DNA of 64,000 nt from positions 62,001-126,000 of the forward strand of contig CAKMJT010000029.1 of assembly GCA_927407015.1 (NCBI GenBank), read 5' to 3'. The notes beneath the pieces were generated by a model that was not told the origin of the DNA, ran no database searches, and saw nothing but the letters and a program-made list of their open reading frames with translations. This DNA is from an uncultured Proteiniphilum sp. GTDB taxonomy: Bacteria; Bacteroidota; Bacteroidia; Bacteroidales; Dysgonomonadaceae. The first letter of the stretch is position 1, and the number at the start of each line of letters is the position of its first letter. Positions 47,062 through 56,294 of the stretch are shown piece by piece. The translations under genes and the position numbers were made by a program.

Positions 47062-48318
47062 CTAATTATTCACGTGAGCATTTCTGATGTATCTGTCGAA
47101 AATATCACGGTATGCTTCCACCATCTTATCCCAGGAGTAATTTTTCCCGGCAAAATCCTTTGCCTGGGACGAAAAGATGCTCAGCTTGTTTTTGTCCCGT
47201 AGCAATTCGTGTATCTTATCTGCCCAGGCTGTTGCGTTTCCGCTCGGCAAGTGAAATCCGTTCTGACCATGGATGACCGATTCGGTTATCCCTTCTATTC
47301 CCGATGCCAGAACGAATGTTCCACGCATGTTTGCCTCCAGGGCTACAAGACCGAAGCCCTCTTCATCACCTTCGATCTCGATATTTGGCATGATAAACAA
47401 ATCAGCCAGCGATAACAATTGTACAAGATCGGCAAAAGGAACGGTTCCCAAATGGTGTACATTTTCGTTATTAGAGAGTTCCTTCACTATTTGCACTGCA
47501 TCGGAATTCAATCCCAAGATCATTTGCAGTGTAGGGCTTACTTTATCAATGATTCGTAGTGTTGTCCTTTGCATTTTATTCGGATGATTCCTGAGCGGAC
47601 CTGCCATCAGCAAAACAATGTCTTTGTCGAGCAATGGCATCACATTTTTGATGAACCATGAAAAACCTTTTCGTTTCACCGGACGGCCCATAGTGAAGAG
47701 AATGCGTTTGTGTGTGAGATCGACAGCATATTTGTCTTTCACCATTTGTACAATACCGGGATTGACGGGTATTTTTCCCAACGAAATATCGACACCATTC
47801 CGTACGGTATAGGTTGTATCATGAGCAAATCCTCTCTTCAACGCCTCGGAGCGGGTGTATTCGCTTACGCAAATGGCTCCGGCGTACTGTTTTAGTTTCG
47901 GCAGTATTTTGTGTTGAAATACAGATAACGATAACGTGAGGTCCAATCCATGAAAGGTAACAATGATGGGTATCGCTGTTCTTTTGATCAACCAGAGACA
48001 GGCAACGCCCATCGATCCATCGTTTAAGTGAATAAGCTTTATACCCGGATTCTTTTTGAGCGTTTGCATTATTTTAAACGGAAGTTTCAGGAACCAGAGT
48101 ACTTTGTTCGAATCGTTTCGATAGGCAATAACATGGGTGATATAGTACCGGTTAAGTCCAAGAATCAATTCATAACTTTGTTTTTCCATTCCCCCGACAG
48201 ACGGTGGATGCTTATGGGTAATACAAAGAATTTCGGTCTCATGCATACGAAATGATCGATAATGGGAATAGATTGCTTGTTTTTCCCGATAAGACCGGTT
48301 ATATACATTGCTTTTCAT
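47062..48318 (-). CDS. GT4 family glycosyltransferase
   Basis: This 418-residue protein contains the N-terminal GT-B acceptor domain with CITHKHPPSVGGMEKQSYEL. The C-terminal nucleotide-sugar domain has FTMGRPVKRKGFSWFIK, then EGDEEGFGLVALEA, the GT4 EX7E motif with catalytic-site glutamates. It probably transfers a hexose from a nucleotide sugar to a lipid or polysaccharide acceptor. The start at 48318 overlaps the upstream GT4 gene by 20 bp, hinting at coupling; ATG 48243 is an alternative that removes a weak 25-residue extension. Confidence 0.85.
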   Translation of the reverse strand: MKSNVYNRSYREKQAIYSHYRSFRMHETEILCITHKHPPSVGGMEKQSYELILGLNRYYITHVIAYRNDSNKVLWFLKLPFKIMQTLKKNPGIKLIHLNDGSMGVACLWLIKRTAIPIIVTFHGLDLTLSLSVFQHKILPKLKQYAGAICVSEYTRSEALKRGFAHDTTYTVRNGVDISLGKIPVNPGIVQMVKDKYAVDLTHKRILFTMGRPVKRKGFSWFIKNVMPLLDKDIVLLMAGPLRNHPNKMQRTTLRIIDKVSPTLQMILGLNSDAVQIVKELSNNENVHHLGTVPFADLVQLLSLADLFIMPNIEIEGDEEGFGLVALEANMRGTFVLASGIEGITESVIHGQNGFHLPSGNATAWADKIHELLRDKNKLSIFSSQAKDFAGKNYSWDKMVEAYRDIFDRYIRNAHVNN

Positions 48319-49531
48319 TCACACTTATAGCCAGGTTGGCCAGATTTTCAATATCTTTGAAATACTCCCTGGCAAGGTTGTCCCAACTCAGGTTAGATGT
48401 ATATTGTAGTCCTGCAGATTGCATCTTTTCTCTCAGCGTTTCATCGCGAAGTAAGCGTTTCATTTTTTTCAGATAATCATCCGGTTCATTTGGACTGCAT
48501 AGGAACCCGTTTACTCCGTCCACAACCAAAGCCTGTGATCCACCACCTCTTGCGATGACCGGAATGCATCCGCTTGCCATGGCTTCCACCACAACATTTC
48601 CATAGGTTTCAGAGGTTGAAGGGAATAAAAAAATAGCAGAAGAGGCATATACTTTCGCCAACGTATCGTGGTTGACAAATCCTAAAAAAATCGCATTTTT
48701 CATTCTCGCTCGCGCCGCAGCTTCGGCTGCCCCGCTTCCCGCAATAATGAAATTAACCTTTAGATCCTCCTCCTGAACCCGGTCGTAAATGGCAAACAGT
48801 GTTTCCAGATTTTTCTCCCATACCAGTCTCGAAGCGAATAAAATGCACGGATTATCATTCCCTGTCAAAGTTTTGATTAAATGATCACACCGTTTCAACG
48901 GGGTAAAGAGAGCCGTATTGATTCCCCGTTGCCAAATTCTAAGATGCTGAACCGAAACGCCATGTCTCATGAGTTCTTCCGCAATAGATACGGTGGGCAC
49001 ATACGTTACGGTGCAGCGGTTGTAAAATCTACGGTATGTTTTTGCGATCATCGCTTCCGTTAGAGGTACCAGAAACGGAAGATACTTGAAATAATATTTG
49101 ATGTATGAAATAAAATGCGTGTGATAGATGGACAGAACCGGAATCTCTTTTTTCAGGGCATAATTCAGTGCGAAAAAACCCAGCGCCGAAGGAGTGGATA
49201 TATGAATGACATCTGGACTGAACAAAGCCAGTGATTCCATCAATTCCGTTTTGCATAAATCCGGAAGGGCTATTTTATAAGAATGATTATTGGGAATGGA
49301 TAAGATCGGAATTTTAACGGTCGCCCGGTTTTTATGCTGTTTGGACATTCCGCAGAAAAAAAGGTATTCAAATTGTCTCTCGGGTATTCTGTCGATCAGT
49401 TGATACATCGTTTTGTTTGCCCCGTCGAAGTCTCTGATCAGCATATCGGAGAAAAAGGCTACTTTTATTTTTCTATTTACTGCACGTATACCAACGTCAG
49501 CATTTTGAACGAAATTATTTTGCATAAGCAT
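48299..49531 (-). CDS. GT4 family glycosyltransferase (glycolipid/mannosyltransferase-like)
   Basis: A 410-residue GT-B protein. KVAFFSDMLIRDFDGANKT is the acceptor-side loop, FASRLVWEKNLETLFAIYD precedes the donor domain, and PSTSETYGNVVVEAMASG is the EX7E-type signature. The opening resembles glycolipid mannosyl- or glucosyltransferases with a FSD/DGA-type motif. It is the first of a two-gene minus-strand unit and has an alternative ATG two codons in. No other cell-envelope sugar genes flank it. Confidence 0.87.
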   Translation of the reverse strand: MLMQNNFVQNADVGIRAVNRKIKVAFFSDMLIRDFDGANKTMYQLIDRIPERQFEYLFFCGMSKQHKNRATVKIPILSIPNNHSYKIALPDLCKTELMESLALFSPDVIHISTPSALGFFALNYALKKEIPVLSIYHTHFISYIKYYFKYLPFLVPLTEAMIAKTYRRFYNRCTVTYVPTVSIAEELMRHGVSVQHLRIWQRGINTALFTPLKRCDHLIKTLTGNDNPCILFASRLVWEKNLETLFAIYDRVQEEDLKVNFIIAGSGAAEAAARARMKNAIFLGFVNHDTLAKVYASSAIFLFPSTSETYGNVVVEAMASGCIPVIARGGGSQALVVDGVNGFLCSPNEPDDYLKKMKRLLRDETLREKMQSAGLQYTSNLSWDNLAREYFKDIENLANLAISVNEKQCI

Positions 49532-49934
49532 GAAAAAAAAAAATTAATCAGACTCAATATTTTGTCATCGGGCTAAGGCATATCTTTTAAAAAAAAGATA
49601 TGACGGCAGTTTCGTCGTGAACCTTTTCTTTCTTTGCATCGGACAGCATATAGTTCGATTTTCTGCAGTCTAATATGTTGCAAAATTCCCTCTTTTTTCT
49701 GTTTTACTACGCTGATTCCGGTTAATTTATTGTGAAGTTTCTATTACGTATTTATTACGATGACTGCAATGACTTAACTCCTCCAGCGTCTCGATGGAGA
49801 AGAGCTTGCCGGCTTTAAATTCGTAATTTTATTCTACTAAACCAAATCATTTAAGAACTTTTTAACCTTTCTTCTAAACAGGATTCTTCATGTAATATAC
49901 TTATTTCGTGATAATTAATTGTTTTCTGGCAGAC
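49532..49934. other. Intergenic stretch with one perfect AT-rich hairpin
   Basis: 403 bp between the GT4 pair and the peroxiredoxin remnant. The only structure seen is the inverted repeat at 49578-49601. No ORF longer than a few dozen codons with protein-like content was found. Confidence 0.6.
49578..49601. promoter_or_regulatory. Perfect 10-bp inverted repeat upstream of the GT4 pair
   Basis: CATATCTTTT is followed by AAAA and its exact reverse complement. The site is 47 bp upstream of the GT4 start on the minus strand. The A-rich core and the distance from the next gene's stop (49935) leave two options: an operator for the GT4 genes or a weak terminator for the cluster to its right. Confidence 0.5.
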
Positions 49935-50300
49935 CTAATTATCTAATTTCAGGTTCTTCAGAACAGCGAGCAAGAGTTCGGCCGACAACCGGGTTTTATA
50001 ATCGGGATTGATATATTCAAAAGCAATTTTTCCGCTGGTGTCGGTAACAAAAACAGCGGGGACAGGCAAAAAGCCATCGTTTAATCCATCCGATTTTTCT
50101 GAAAGCATCCCGAAGAAATTTCCCGGTGCTTTAAATGCAATACCGATGGCTTTAATGAGTTCCCCATCAGCGTCGGAATAGAGGCTATACTGCAGGTGCT
50201 GATTTTCATCTGTAACCCTGAGGTTTTCGGGCGAATCGGGGCTGATGGCTATAATCTGGTAACCCGTGCGGTTGAAGATGAAACGACCTCTCCGGCAATA
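49935..50300 (-). pseudogene. N-terminally truncated peroxiredoxin-like (AhpC/TSA) protein
   Basis: The minus-strand frame encodes the C-terminal two thirds of a redoxin: GYQIIAISPDSPENL, SLYSDADGELIKAIGIAF, FLPVPAVFVTDTSGKIAFEY and the final helix. There is no start codon. The N-terminal part with the peroxidatic Cys loop is absent; only CRRGR-like residues remain at the junction next to the ATPase stop. About 60-70 residues appear lost. It directly follows the transporter ATPase at the end of the ergothioneine-type cluster, so it may once have been a member of it. Confidence 0.75.
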
Positions 50301-50304
50301 CGGG

Positions 50305-51033
50305 TTAAATATGTATAAATTCTTTTACCCATTTATTGACCGGTTCATGCTGAATATTCTCCGGCGTATCAAATTGTACGATTTCTCCTTTATTCATAAT
50401 GGCAACATGGGTTCCCAGCGTAAATGCTTCGTGTAAATCGTGGGTAACCATTATAAACGTGATTTTCATTTTGCGATGCATTTCCTTGATTTCATGTTGC
50501 AGGTTTCGGCGGGTAATGTTATCGAGAGCGCCAAACGGTTCGTCCATCAGCACAATTTCGGGTCGCGATGCAAGCGCCCGGGCAACTCCAACCCTTTGTT
50601 GCTGACCGCCGCTTAATTCAGAAGGAAAAGCATTTAACTGACGTTCATCAAAACCCATCATTTTTGCCAATTCACTCACCCGTTTTTCGATCGCCTGCTT
50701 TTCAACCGATGAAATGCGTAAAACAAAAGCGATATTCTGCCTTACGGTAAGGTGAGGAAAAAGACCACCTTGTTGAATGACATAACCTATTTTCCGGCGG
50801 AGTTGAATTTTATCCCAATTTTCCAGGTCTTTGTCCATCACTATAATCTTGCCCGAATCAATACCGGTCATCCCGTTCATCAGGCGCAACAACGTAGTTT
50901 TTCCACAACCGCTTGGGCCAATTATTGTGACAAAAGCCCCCTGTGAAATATCCAGCGAAACATTAATCAGCGCCTTGCTCTCCGGTTCGTAGGATTTGGT
51001 AACGTTTACTATTTCGATGACAGAATTGTTCAT
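50305..51033 (-). CDS. ABC transporter ATPase, EgtV/OpuCA-like
   Basis: This 242-residue ATPase has Walker A GPSGCGKTTLLRL (about 37-49), YVIQQGGLFPHLTV as Q-loop, LSGGQQQRVGVARALA as signature, VLMDEPFGALD as Walker B and VTHDLHEA. It lacks the CBS domains of classical OpuCA, as does the ergothioneine transporter ATPase EgtV (about the same length). It follows the permease-binding-protein fusion at 9 bp, so they form one importer. Substrate choice between ergothioneine/hercynine and other betaines rests on context. Confidence 0.85.
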   Translation of the reverse strand: MNNSVIEIVNVTKSYEPESKALINVSLDISQGAFVTIIGPSGCGKTTLLRLMNGMTGIDSGKIIVMDKDLENWDKIQLRRKIGYVIQQGGLFPHLTVRQNIAFVLRISSVEKQAIEKRVSELAKMMGFDERQLNAFPSELSGGQQQRVGVARALASRPEIVLMDEPFGALDNITRRNLQHEIKEMHRKMKITFIMVTHDLHEAFTLGTHVAIMNKGEIVQFDTPENIQHEPVNKWVKEFIHI

Positions 51034-51042
51034 TCTCCGGTT

Positions 51043-52599
51043 TTATTTCAATAATTTGTGTTGTTTCAAAAAATTAGCTGCGACTTCGTTGGGTGATTTT
51101 TTTTCAATTTCAACCTCATAATTGAGCTGAAGCATTGCTGAATCGCTGATGGAATTTTCAAGGCGCTCAAACAATCCTTTTAATTCAGGATATTGTTGCA
51201 GGGTTTCATTTCGGATAACAATACCTGCCTGATAAGCCGGGAAAAATTGTTTGTCATCTTTCAATACCCGGAGATTCATTTGCCTGATTCGCGAATCGGT
51301 TGAAAACGCATTGATAACATCGACTGTGTGGTTTTCCAACGCCTGAAATTTCAGGTTGATATCAAGTTCCACCTCGTTTTTAAAATTGAAAGGATAGACC
51401 TTATTCAGTCCGGTAAAACCGTCTTCGCGCTCAAAAAAATCGAATTCAGCGCCAAAAACAAATTGGTTGCTTTGAACTGCCAATTCCGAAAAAGTATTGA
51501 TATTTTGGTTTTGTGCCACAGGTTCAGGAAGCGCAAGGGTAAACGTGTTGTTAAATCCAAGCCTGCAAGCCCATTCCAGATTGAATTGTTCGGCATACAT
51601 TCTTTTTAACGCCGCATACAAACTATCCGGATTATTCATTGGTGGCTCTTTCAAAACAAACAGCCACGCTGTTCCGGTGTATTCAGGATAAATATCAATT
51701 TCTCCTTTCAACATGGCTGGATGGATATTGGAAGTACCGCCGCCGATGCCAAATTTCCGGATGACCTGAATATCGGTATTGTTTTCCACAAGCAGTGATA
51801 TGATTTCGCCTAAAATATATTGCTCGGCAGTAGGTTTTGTGGCAACTACAATTTTTTTTCCGGACGAATTGCCTGGTTTTGGCAGGAGCATGAAAATGAA
51901 CAACAACGCAAGAATTCCCAACCCGAAATATCTCAGGAAACGATTTTTTTTATCCGGTTTTCTTGCTTTTGTTTTCAGTGACTTTTCGAGAGCCCCGATT
52001 CCCAAATCGGCTACCAGCGCTAACAAAGCCACCGCGATTGAGCCGACAAGAATGAGCGAAGAGTTGTTGGTGTTGATTCCGCGATAAATGGCCTGTCCCA
52101 AACCACCGGCCCCGATAAAAGAGGCCAACCCGGCCAGTGCAATTGTCATGACTACCATTGTGCGGAATCCACTTACAATGGTTGGAAAGGCCAGTGGCCA
52201 GCGTACAATTGAAAAAACCTGCCAGGGCGTGGCGCCCATTCCTTTTGCGGCATCGAGCAGGAGCGGATCAACTTCGTCCAACCCTGTGTATGTATTTCTG
52301 ATAACAGGCAGCAAGCCATAAATTACCAACACTACTAATGCATTGCCATAACCGATTCCAATTAAGGGGATGAATAATCCAAACATGGCGATTGACGGGA
52401 TGGTGTAAAGGAAATTGACCGTCCCCAAAACAATTTGTCTCCATTTTTTAGATTGCAGGATGGCAATTCCGGTTGAAATACCAATAACAGAGATGATAAT
52501 AATGGCGGTGAGGCTAAGCAGAATGTGCTGAACGAGCAGTTCGTAAAGGTAATCGCGGCGGTCGGCGATGGTTGTAAAAATATCGTTCAGCAAAGTCAT
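51043..52599 (-). CDS. Fused permease and substrate-binding protein, EgtU-like betaine importer
   Basis: I use ATG 52599, 11 bp after the methyltransferase stop; an upstream GTG overlaps that gene. The 518-residue protein combines a BPD-type permease (about 1-215, with helices LLSLTAIIIISVIGISTGIAI and the coupling loop DAAKGMGATPWQVFSIV) and an OpuAC-like binding domain. The latter starts at KKIVVATKPTAEQYILGEII and contains GEIDIYPEYTGTAW. This fusion is the layout of EgtU, the pneumococcal ergothioneine importer, and of several choline/carnitine systems. Its place right behind a histidine methyltransferase favours hercynine or ergothioneine, but binding residues cannot be judged here. Confidence 0.85.
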   Translation of the reverse strand: MTLLNDIFTTIADRRDYLYELLVQHILLSLTAIIIISVIGISTGIAILQSKKWRQIVLGTVNFLYTIPSIAMFGLFIPLIGIGYGNALVVLVIYGLLPVIRNTYTGLDEVDPLLLDAAKGMGATPWQVFSIVRWPLAFPTIVSGFRTMVVMTIALAGLASFIGAGGLGQAIYRGINTNNSSLILVGSIAVALLALVADLGIGALEKSLKTKARKPDKKNRFLRYFGLGILALLFIFMLLPKPGNSSGKKIVVATKPTAEQYILGEIISLLVENNTDIQVIRKFGIGGGTSNIHPAMLKGEIDIYPEYTGTAWLFVLKEPPMNNPDSLYAALKRMYAEQFNLEWACRLGFNNTFTLALPEPVAQNQNINTFSELAVQSNQFVFGAEFDFFEREDGFTGLNKVYPFNFKNEVELDINLKFQALENHTVDVINAFSTDSRIRQMNLRVLKDDKQFFPAYQAGIVIRNETLQQYPELKGLFERLENSISDSAMLQLNYEVEIEKKSPNEVAANFLKQHKLLK

Positions 52600-52610
52600 A
52601 TTATTTTTTT

Positions 52611-53573
52611 CTATATTTTCTCCCACAGCGAATCCACAAAGTAATTCCGTTGGTCGGTGAAATTTTGAACCACTTTAAAATGGTGGTATAAAGCCAGTTC
52701 CTCAATAGTTTTAATGTCATACTTTCGTGATCGCTCCATAAAGATGGCCTCCCACTTTGTAAAACGGAATGTTTTCTCGAGCGTTCCAATCTGAACAGTT
52801 TGGTCAGAATTTGAAATCAGGAAACTTTTTACCTCGCCGCTTCGCGGGTTGTAGGTAGTTTGATGTTCGAACTTTTGGATATCAAAATTGGCATCCAGTT
52901 CACGGTTCAGGCGAACAAGGTGGTTCAGGTTGAAACGGCTCGTGTGACCGTGCGGGTCGTTGTAGGCCTCCATAATTATGGCAGGCGATTTTTTCAGGTC
53001 GAAACCAATCAAAACTTTATCCCCAACATTTGAATACGCTGATAGCCGGCTCAAAAATTCAGTTGTTTCATCAACAGAAAAATTCCCGATGTTCGACCCC
53101 AGAAAAAGGATGATTTTTTGAATGGAAGCATGTCCCTGCAGATTCTTCAGTTTTTGAAAATAATCGCCGGTTTGGGCTTCAACTTGTAAATTTGGCAACT
53201 CTTTTTTCAGGCTTTGTACCAGTTCGTGGTTGGCTTTTGCACTGATATCAACGGGAGTGTATTGAAAATGAATGCCCTCATCAACCAGGTGCTTTAGCAG
53301 GATTTTGGTTTTCAACCCGTCGCCCGAGCCCAGTTCAACCAGATTAAACAGCTTCTTTTCCGGGCAAATTGCCTGTGTGATTTCCTCTTTTTGATTTGAA
53401 AATATCTCATGCTCACAATCAGTCAGGTAATATTCAGGCATATTCATGATTTCCTGAAAAATGGCGCTTCCGGCATCGTCGTAAAAATATTTCGACAAAA
53501 GATATTTGGGGTTCGAGGACAGTCCTTTTAACGTGTCGGTTGCCAGTTCGGAAAGAAGTACTTGTTGTTCCAT
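52611..53573 (-). CDS. eanA: L-histidine N-alpha-methyltransferase (EanA/EgtD family)
   Basis: This 320-residue protein matches the EgtD/EanA length and pattern. KYFYDDAGSAIFQEIMNMPEYY (about 28-49) is the N-terminal histidine-side signature with tyrosines. VELGSGDGLKTKILL is the SAM-binding glycine loop, PVDIS the acidic end of strand 2, and FLGSNIGNF and LLIGFDLKK-like LIGFDLKKSP complete the Rossmann core. It trimethylates histidine to hercynine. EanA is the name used for the version paired with an EanB rhodanese; here such a rhodanese is two genes away in the same operon. The start is ATG 53573, 34 bp after the reductase stop. Confidence 0.88.
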   Translation of the reverse strand: MEQQVLLSELATDTLKGLSSNPKYLLSKYFYDDAGSAIFQEIMNMPEYYLTDCEHEIFSNQKEEITQAICPEKKLFNLVELGSGDGLKTKILLKHLVDEGIHFQYTPVDISAKANHELVQSLKKELPNLQVEAQTGDYFQKLKNLQGHASIQKIILFLGSNIGNFSVDETTEFLSRLSAYSNVGDKVLIGFDLKKSPAIIMEAYNDPHGHTSRFNLNHLVRLNRELDANFDIQKFEHQTTYNPRSGEVKSFLISNSDQTVQIGTLEKTFRFTKWEAIFMERSRKYDIKTIEELALYHHFKVVQNFTDQRNYFVDSLWEKI

Positions 53574-53607
53574 ATTTTTTTCTGATGGAAATTTTTGCTT
53601 GTTCAGT

Positions 53608-54984
53608 CTAATCTTTCAATTCCTGAAGGCCTTCCAGCATGGTTGGAATTAACTCTGAAACAGTGGGATGAGGTAACACGGAATCCATCAACACTTTGTA
53701 AGAAGCACCGGCGTACATCATGCCCAGAAAAACAGAAATAATTTCATCGCCACCGGTTCCCAACACACATGCGCCAAGTATTTTATCTGTTTCGGCATCA
53801 ACAATCACCTGCATAAAACCGGTCGTTTCCCCTTTTTCGCGGGCGCGGGCCACATTGCTCATTTTCAGGAATCCAACTTTCAATTTTTTCCCGGTTTTCC
53901 GGGCTTGTTCCAGCGTCAATCCCGCCCTTCCCAGCGGAGGATCGGTAAATAAAGAATAGGTTAATATCCGGTCTGAAACTTTCCGTGTTTTTCCTCCAAA
54001 CAAGTTATCAGCTACAATTTCGTAGTCATTGTAAGCAGTATGTGTGAAAGCGCCTTTTCCGTTGCAATCGCCCAATGCATAAATTCCGGGAACATTTGTT
54101 TCCAGGGTTTCATTTACTTCAATAAACCCGCGTTCGTTGGTTTTTACGCCGGCAATCTCAAGGTTTAAGGTGTCAGTGTTGGGTGCCCGGCCAACTGCGA
54201 GAAGCAGGTGTGAACCGGAAATTTCGGGTGCTCCACTTGTGCAATCCACTTTTACCGTCACACCCCCTGAAGCATTATTCTTACCCGAAAGGCAATTAGC
54301 ATTCAGTCGAAATTCGATTCCTTCTTTTTCCAGAAATTGCCGGATGGCATCGCTTACATCTTTGTCTTCGCGTCCGATAATGGTTGCGTTACGTTCAATA
54401 ATGGTTACTTTACTTCCAAAGCGCCTGAACATCTGACCAAATTCAAGTCCGATATAGCTTCCGCCAACAATGATAAGATGTTCGGGAATTTCTTTCAGTT
54501 CCAGAATGGATTGATTGTCGAGATAATTAACCTGTTTAAAACTTTCTGGGACAAAAGCTCTTCCGCCTACGTTGATGAATAATTGATCAGCGGTGATTTC
54601 GTCCTTGTTAACCTTAACTGTTTTATCACCGGAAAATGCAGCTTCGCCTTCGTAAAAGGTTATATTTTTATTGTTGTTTAAACCATCTAAAATGCCATTC
54701 ACCGATTTCGAAATCATCGCATCTTTCCGTTCTTTCACTTTTTCCAGATTCACTTTCGTCCCCGCCGGAATATCAACGCCCAGTTCTTTTCCGTGCATCG
54801 AATCCCAAACCCGCCGGGCGCTGGCCACATACGTTTTTGTGGGCGTGCAGCCTACGTTCAGGCAGGTGCCGCCAACATGTTCTTTTTCGATAAAAGCCAC
54901 TTTTTTGCCTTCAGAAGCCAGTTTAAAAGCCAGGGGTGTCCCGGCTTGGCCTGAGCCGATAATAATTGCATCAAACTTTTTCAC
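53608..54984 (-). CDS. FAD-dependent pyridine nucleotide-disulfide oxidoreductase
   Basis: A GTG start overlaps the eanB stop (GTGA). The 458-residue protein has the FAD motif IIIGSGQAGTPLA, the redox disulfide GGTCLNVGCTPTKT (CxxxxC), an NAD(P) motif IIVGGSYIGLEFGQ, a second FAD motif YALGDCNGKGAF and the dimer-interface HPTVSELIPTML. The last holds the histidine-glutamate pair. It resembles mercuric or dihydrolipoamide reductases, without an HMA domain or the C-terminal MerA cysteines. In this operon it could reduce polysulfide or ergothioneine disulfide, or supply persulfide to EanB; this is inference from position only. Confidence 0.9.
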   Translation of the reverse strand: MKKFDAIIIGSGQAGTPLAFKLASEGKKVAFIEKEHVGGTCLNVGCTPTKTYVASARRVWDSMHGKELGVDIPAGTKVNLEKVKERKDAMISKSVNGILDGLNNNKNITFYEGEAAFSGDKTVKVNKDEITADQLFINVGGRAFVPESFKQVNYLDNQSILELKEIPEHLIIVGGSYIGLEFGQMFRRFGSKVTIIERNATIIGREDKDVSDAIRQFLEKEGIEFRLNANCLSGKNNASGGVTVKVDCTSGAPEISGSHLLLAVGRAPNTDTLNLEIAGVKTNERGFIEVNETLETNVPGIYALGDCNGKGAFTHTAYNDYEIVADNLFGGKTRKVSDRILTYSLFTDPPLGRAGLTLEQARKTGKKLKVGFLKMSNVARAREKGETTGFMQVIVDAETDKILGACVLGTGGDEIISVFLGMMYAGASYKVLMDSVLPHPTVSELIPTMLEGLQELKD

Positions 54985-56294
54985 GATATTTTTTTTTGAT
55001 TTCTATTTTCAAATTCCCGAGGCACTCCGGTTTCAAACGGGTTTTCCGGGTCGTTGCTCCATTCAAACCAACCGCCATCATACACCGAAACACGCGGCCA
55101 TCCCATCAGCCACGCATTAAACCAGGCTTCGCTGCCCCGCCAACCTGTACCACAGTAAAATGCAAGATGTTTGTCGGGCGTTATTCCGTTGTTCATCCAA
55201 ATTTCCTCCGTTTCGTGAAACTCACGGGTGGTATGGTCCACATTGCGGTAGTTTTCCATGTGATACGCATCCGAGCCACAATCGGCAAACACGGCGCCGG
55301 GGATACGGCCTTTGGCCTCGATGTAGTTGTAACCGCTCACTTCCCCAATATACTCCGGGTAACTGCGCACACAAACCAGTTCGGCATTTGGCGAAGCAAT
55401 CATTTCTTTGGCTTCGGGCGTGTCCACTGCCAATTCGGGCTTTTGCGGAATGGATACGCCAAAATCGGCAGCCTGTTTTTTGGGCTCATCGGAAAACGAA
55501 ATTTCAAAACCGGCGTCCTGCCACGACTGAAAACCACCGTTTAATATCCTTACGTCTTTCACCCCGGCATACAACATGATGAATGCATTGCGGATGGCGC
55601 CAATGTCGCCGGCAGCACTGCCCGGAAATTCGTCGTCGTTGTCAGGGTCCATGTATTTGCCGTATAAAACCACGGTTGTATCGGCAGTGATTCCGTGCGC
55701 TAAGAGCGCTTTCTCCAATTCTTCGGGCGAACGGCGGTTCCATGTTTCCGGCGCCTCCAAAGCCAACGTATCCATATCAATGGCACCCGGAATGTGACCA
55801 CTCAAATAAGCATCACGGTTGCGATAATGGGAGTGGACTAGTACAAAATTATCGTTATCATATTCAGCAGGTTTTCTGCCCGAAATCAATTCGTTTACCC
55901 ATTCTGCTGAGACCAGGTTTTTGTAGCGTTCGAGTTTTTGCATGGGCAAGCTAGGATTGACAACCCATTCATCCGCAAAATGATGGTAAACAGAAACCTT
56001 TTTATAGCCCGATTTTAATAACCGTTCGGCTACTTCTTGCGTTTCTTCGGGCGAATATCCGTAAATGACAATTTCATTTTCCGGCAGGATGTTTTTGTGC
56101 CGCACGATTTCAATCCAGTCGATGTATTTTAACCATTTTGCAGGCAGACTTTTTGCTCCCGCAATGTGGCCGCCGCGGGATTCATTTCTCAACTGCCATC
56201 CGTTGTAGGCCTCCACCGGTCGGACATCCACTATTTTTACGCCTTCTTTTTTTAGATGCCTTAATAGTTCTGCAGTTGTTTTTTCGATTACCAT
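54981..56294 (-). CDS. eanB: EanB-like multi-rhodanese sulfurtransferase (anaerobic ergothioneine synthase)
   Basis: The 437-residue protein has three rhodanese-like units. The first two have no cysteine in the active loop (IVIYGYSPEE; VVLYGKYMDP), while the last has FYCGTGWRGSEAW with Cys381. The protein has only three cysteines, C308, C339 and C381, with spacings of 31 and 42. These are the spacings I recall for Cys339, Cys370 and Cys412 of the Chlorobium limicola EanB. Tyr322 and Tyr380 fall where its active-site tyrosines Y353 and Y411 lie. EanB inserts polysulfide sulfur into hercynine without oxygen. The DUF427 fragment overlaps its start by 7 bp. Confidence 0.85.
   Translation of the reverse strand: MVIEKTTAELLRHLKKEGVKIVDVRPVEAYNGWQLRNESRGGHIAGAKSLPAKWLKYIDWIEIVRHKNILPENEIVIYGYSPEETQEVAERLLKSGYKKVSVYHHFADEWVVNPSLPMQKLERYKNLVSAEWVNELISGRKPAEYDNDNFVLVHSHYRNRDAYLSGHIPGAIDMDTLALEAPETWNRRSPEELEKALLAHGITADTTVVLYGKYMDPDNDDEFPGSAAGDIGAIRNAFIMLYAGVKDVRILNGGFQSWQDAGFEISFSDEPKKQAADFGVSIPQKPELAVDTPEAKEMIASPNAELVCVRSYPEYIGEVSGYNYIEAKGRIPGAVFADCGSDAYHMENYRNVDHTTREFHETEEIWMNNGITPDKHLAFYCGTGWRGSEAWFNAWLMGWPRVSVYDGGWFEWSNDPENPFETGVPREFENRNQKKIS

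Noticed and set aside
46924-47202. Plus-strand 92-codon ORF overlapping the mlaD stop
   Set aside because: It starts with an ATGA overlap, which would suit a fourth mla gene, but its second half lies over the GT4 gene and the sequence has no known lipid-transport motif. It may be a fragment, but I cannot support it.
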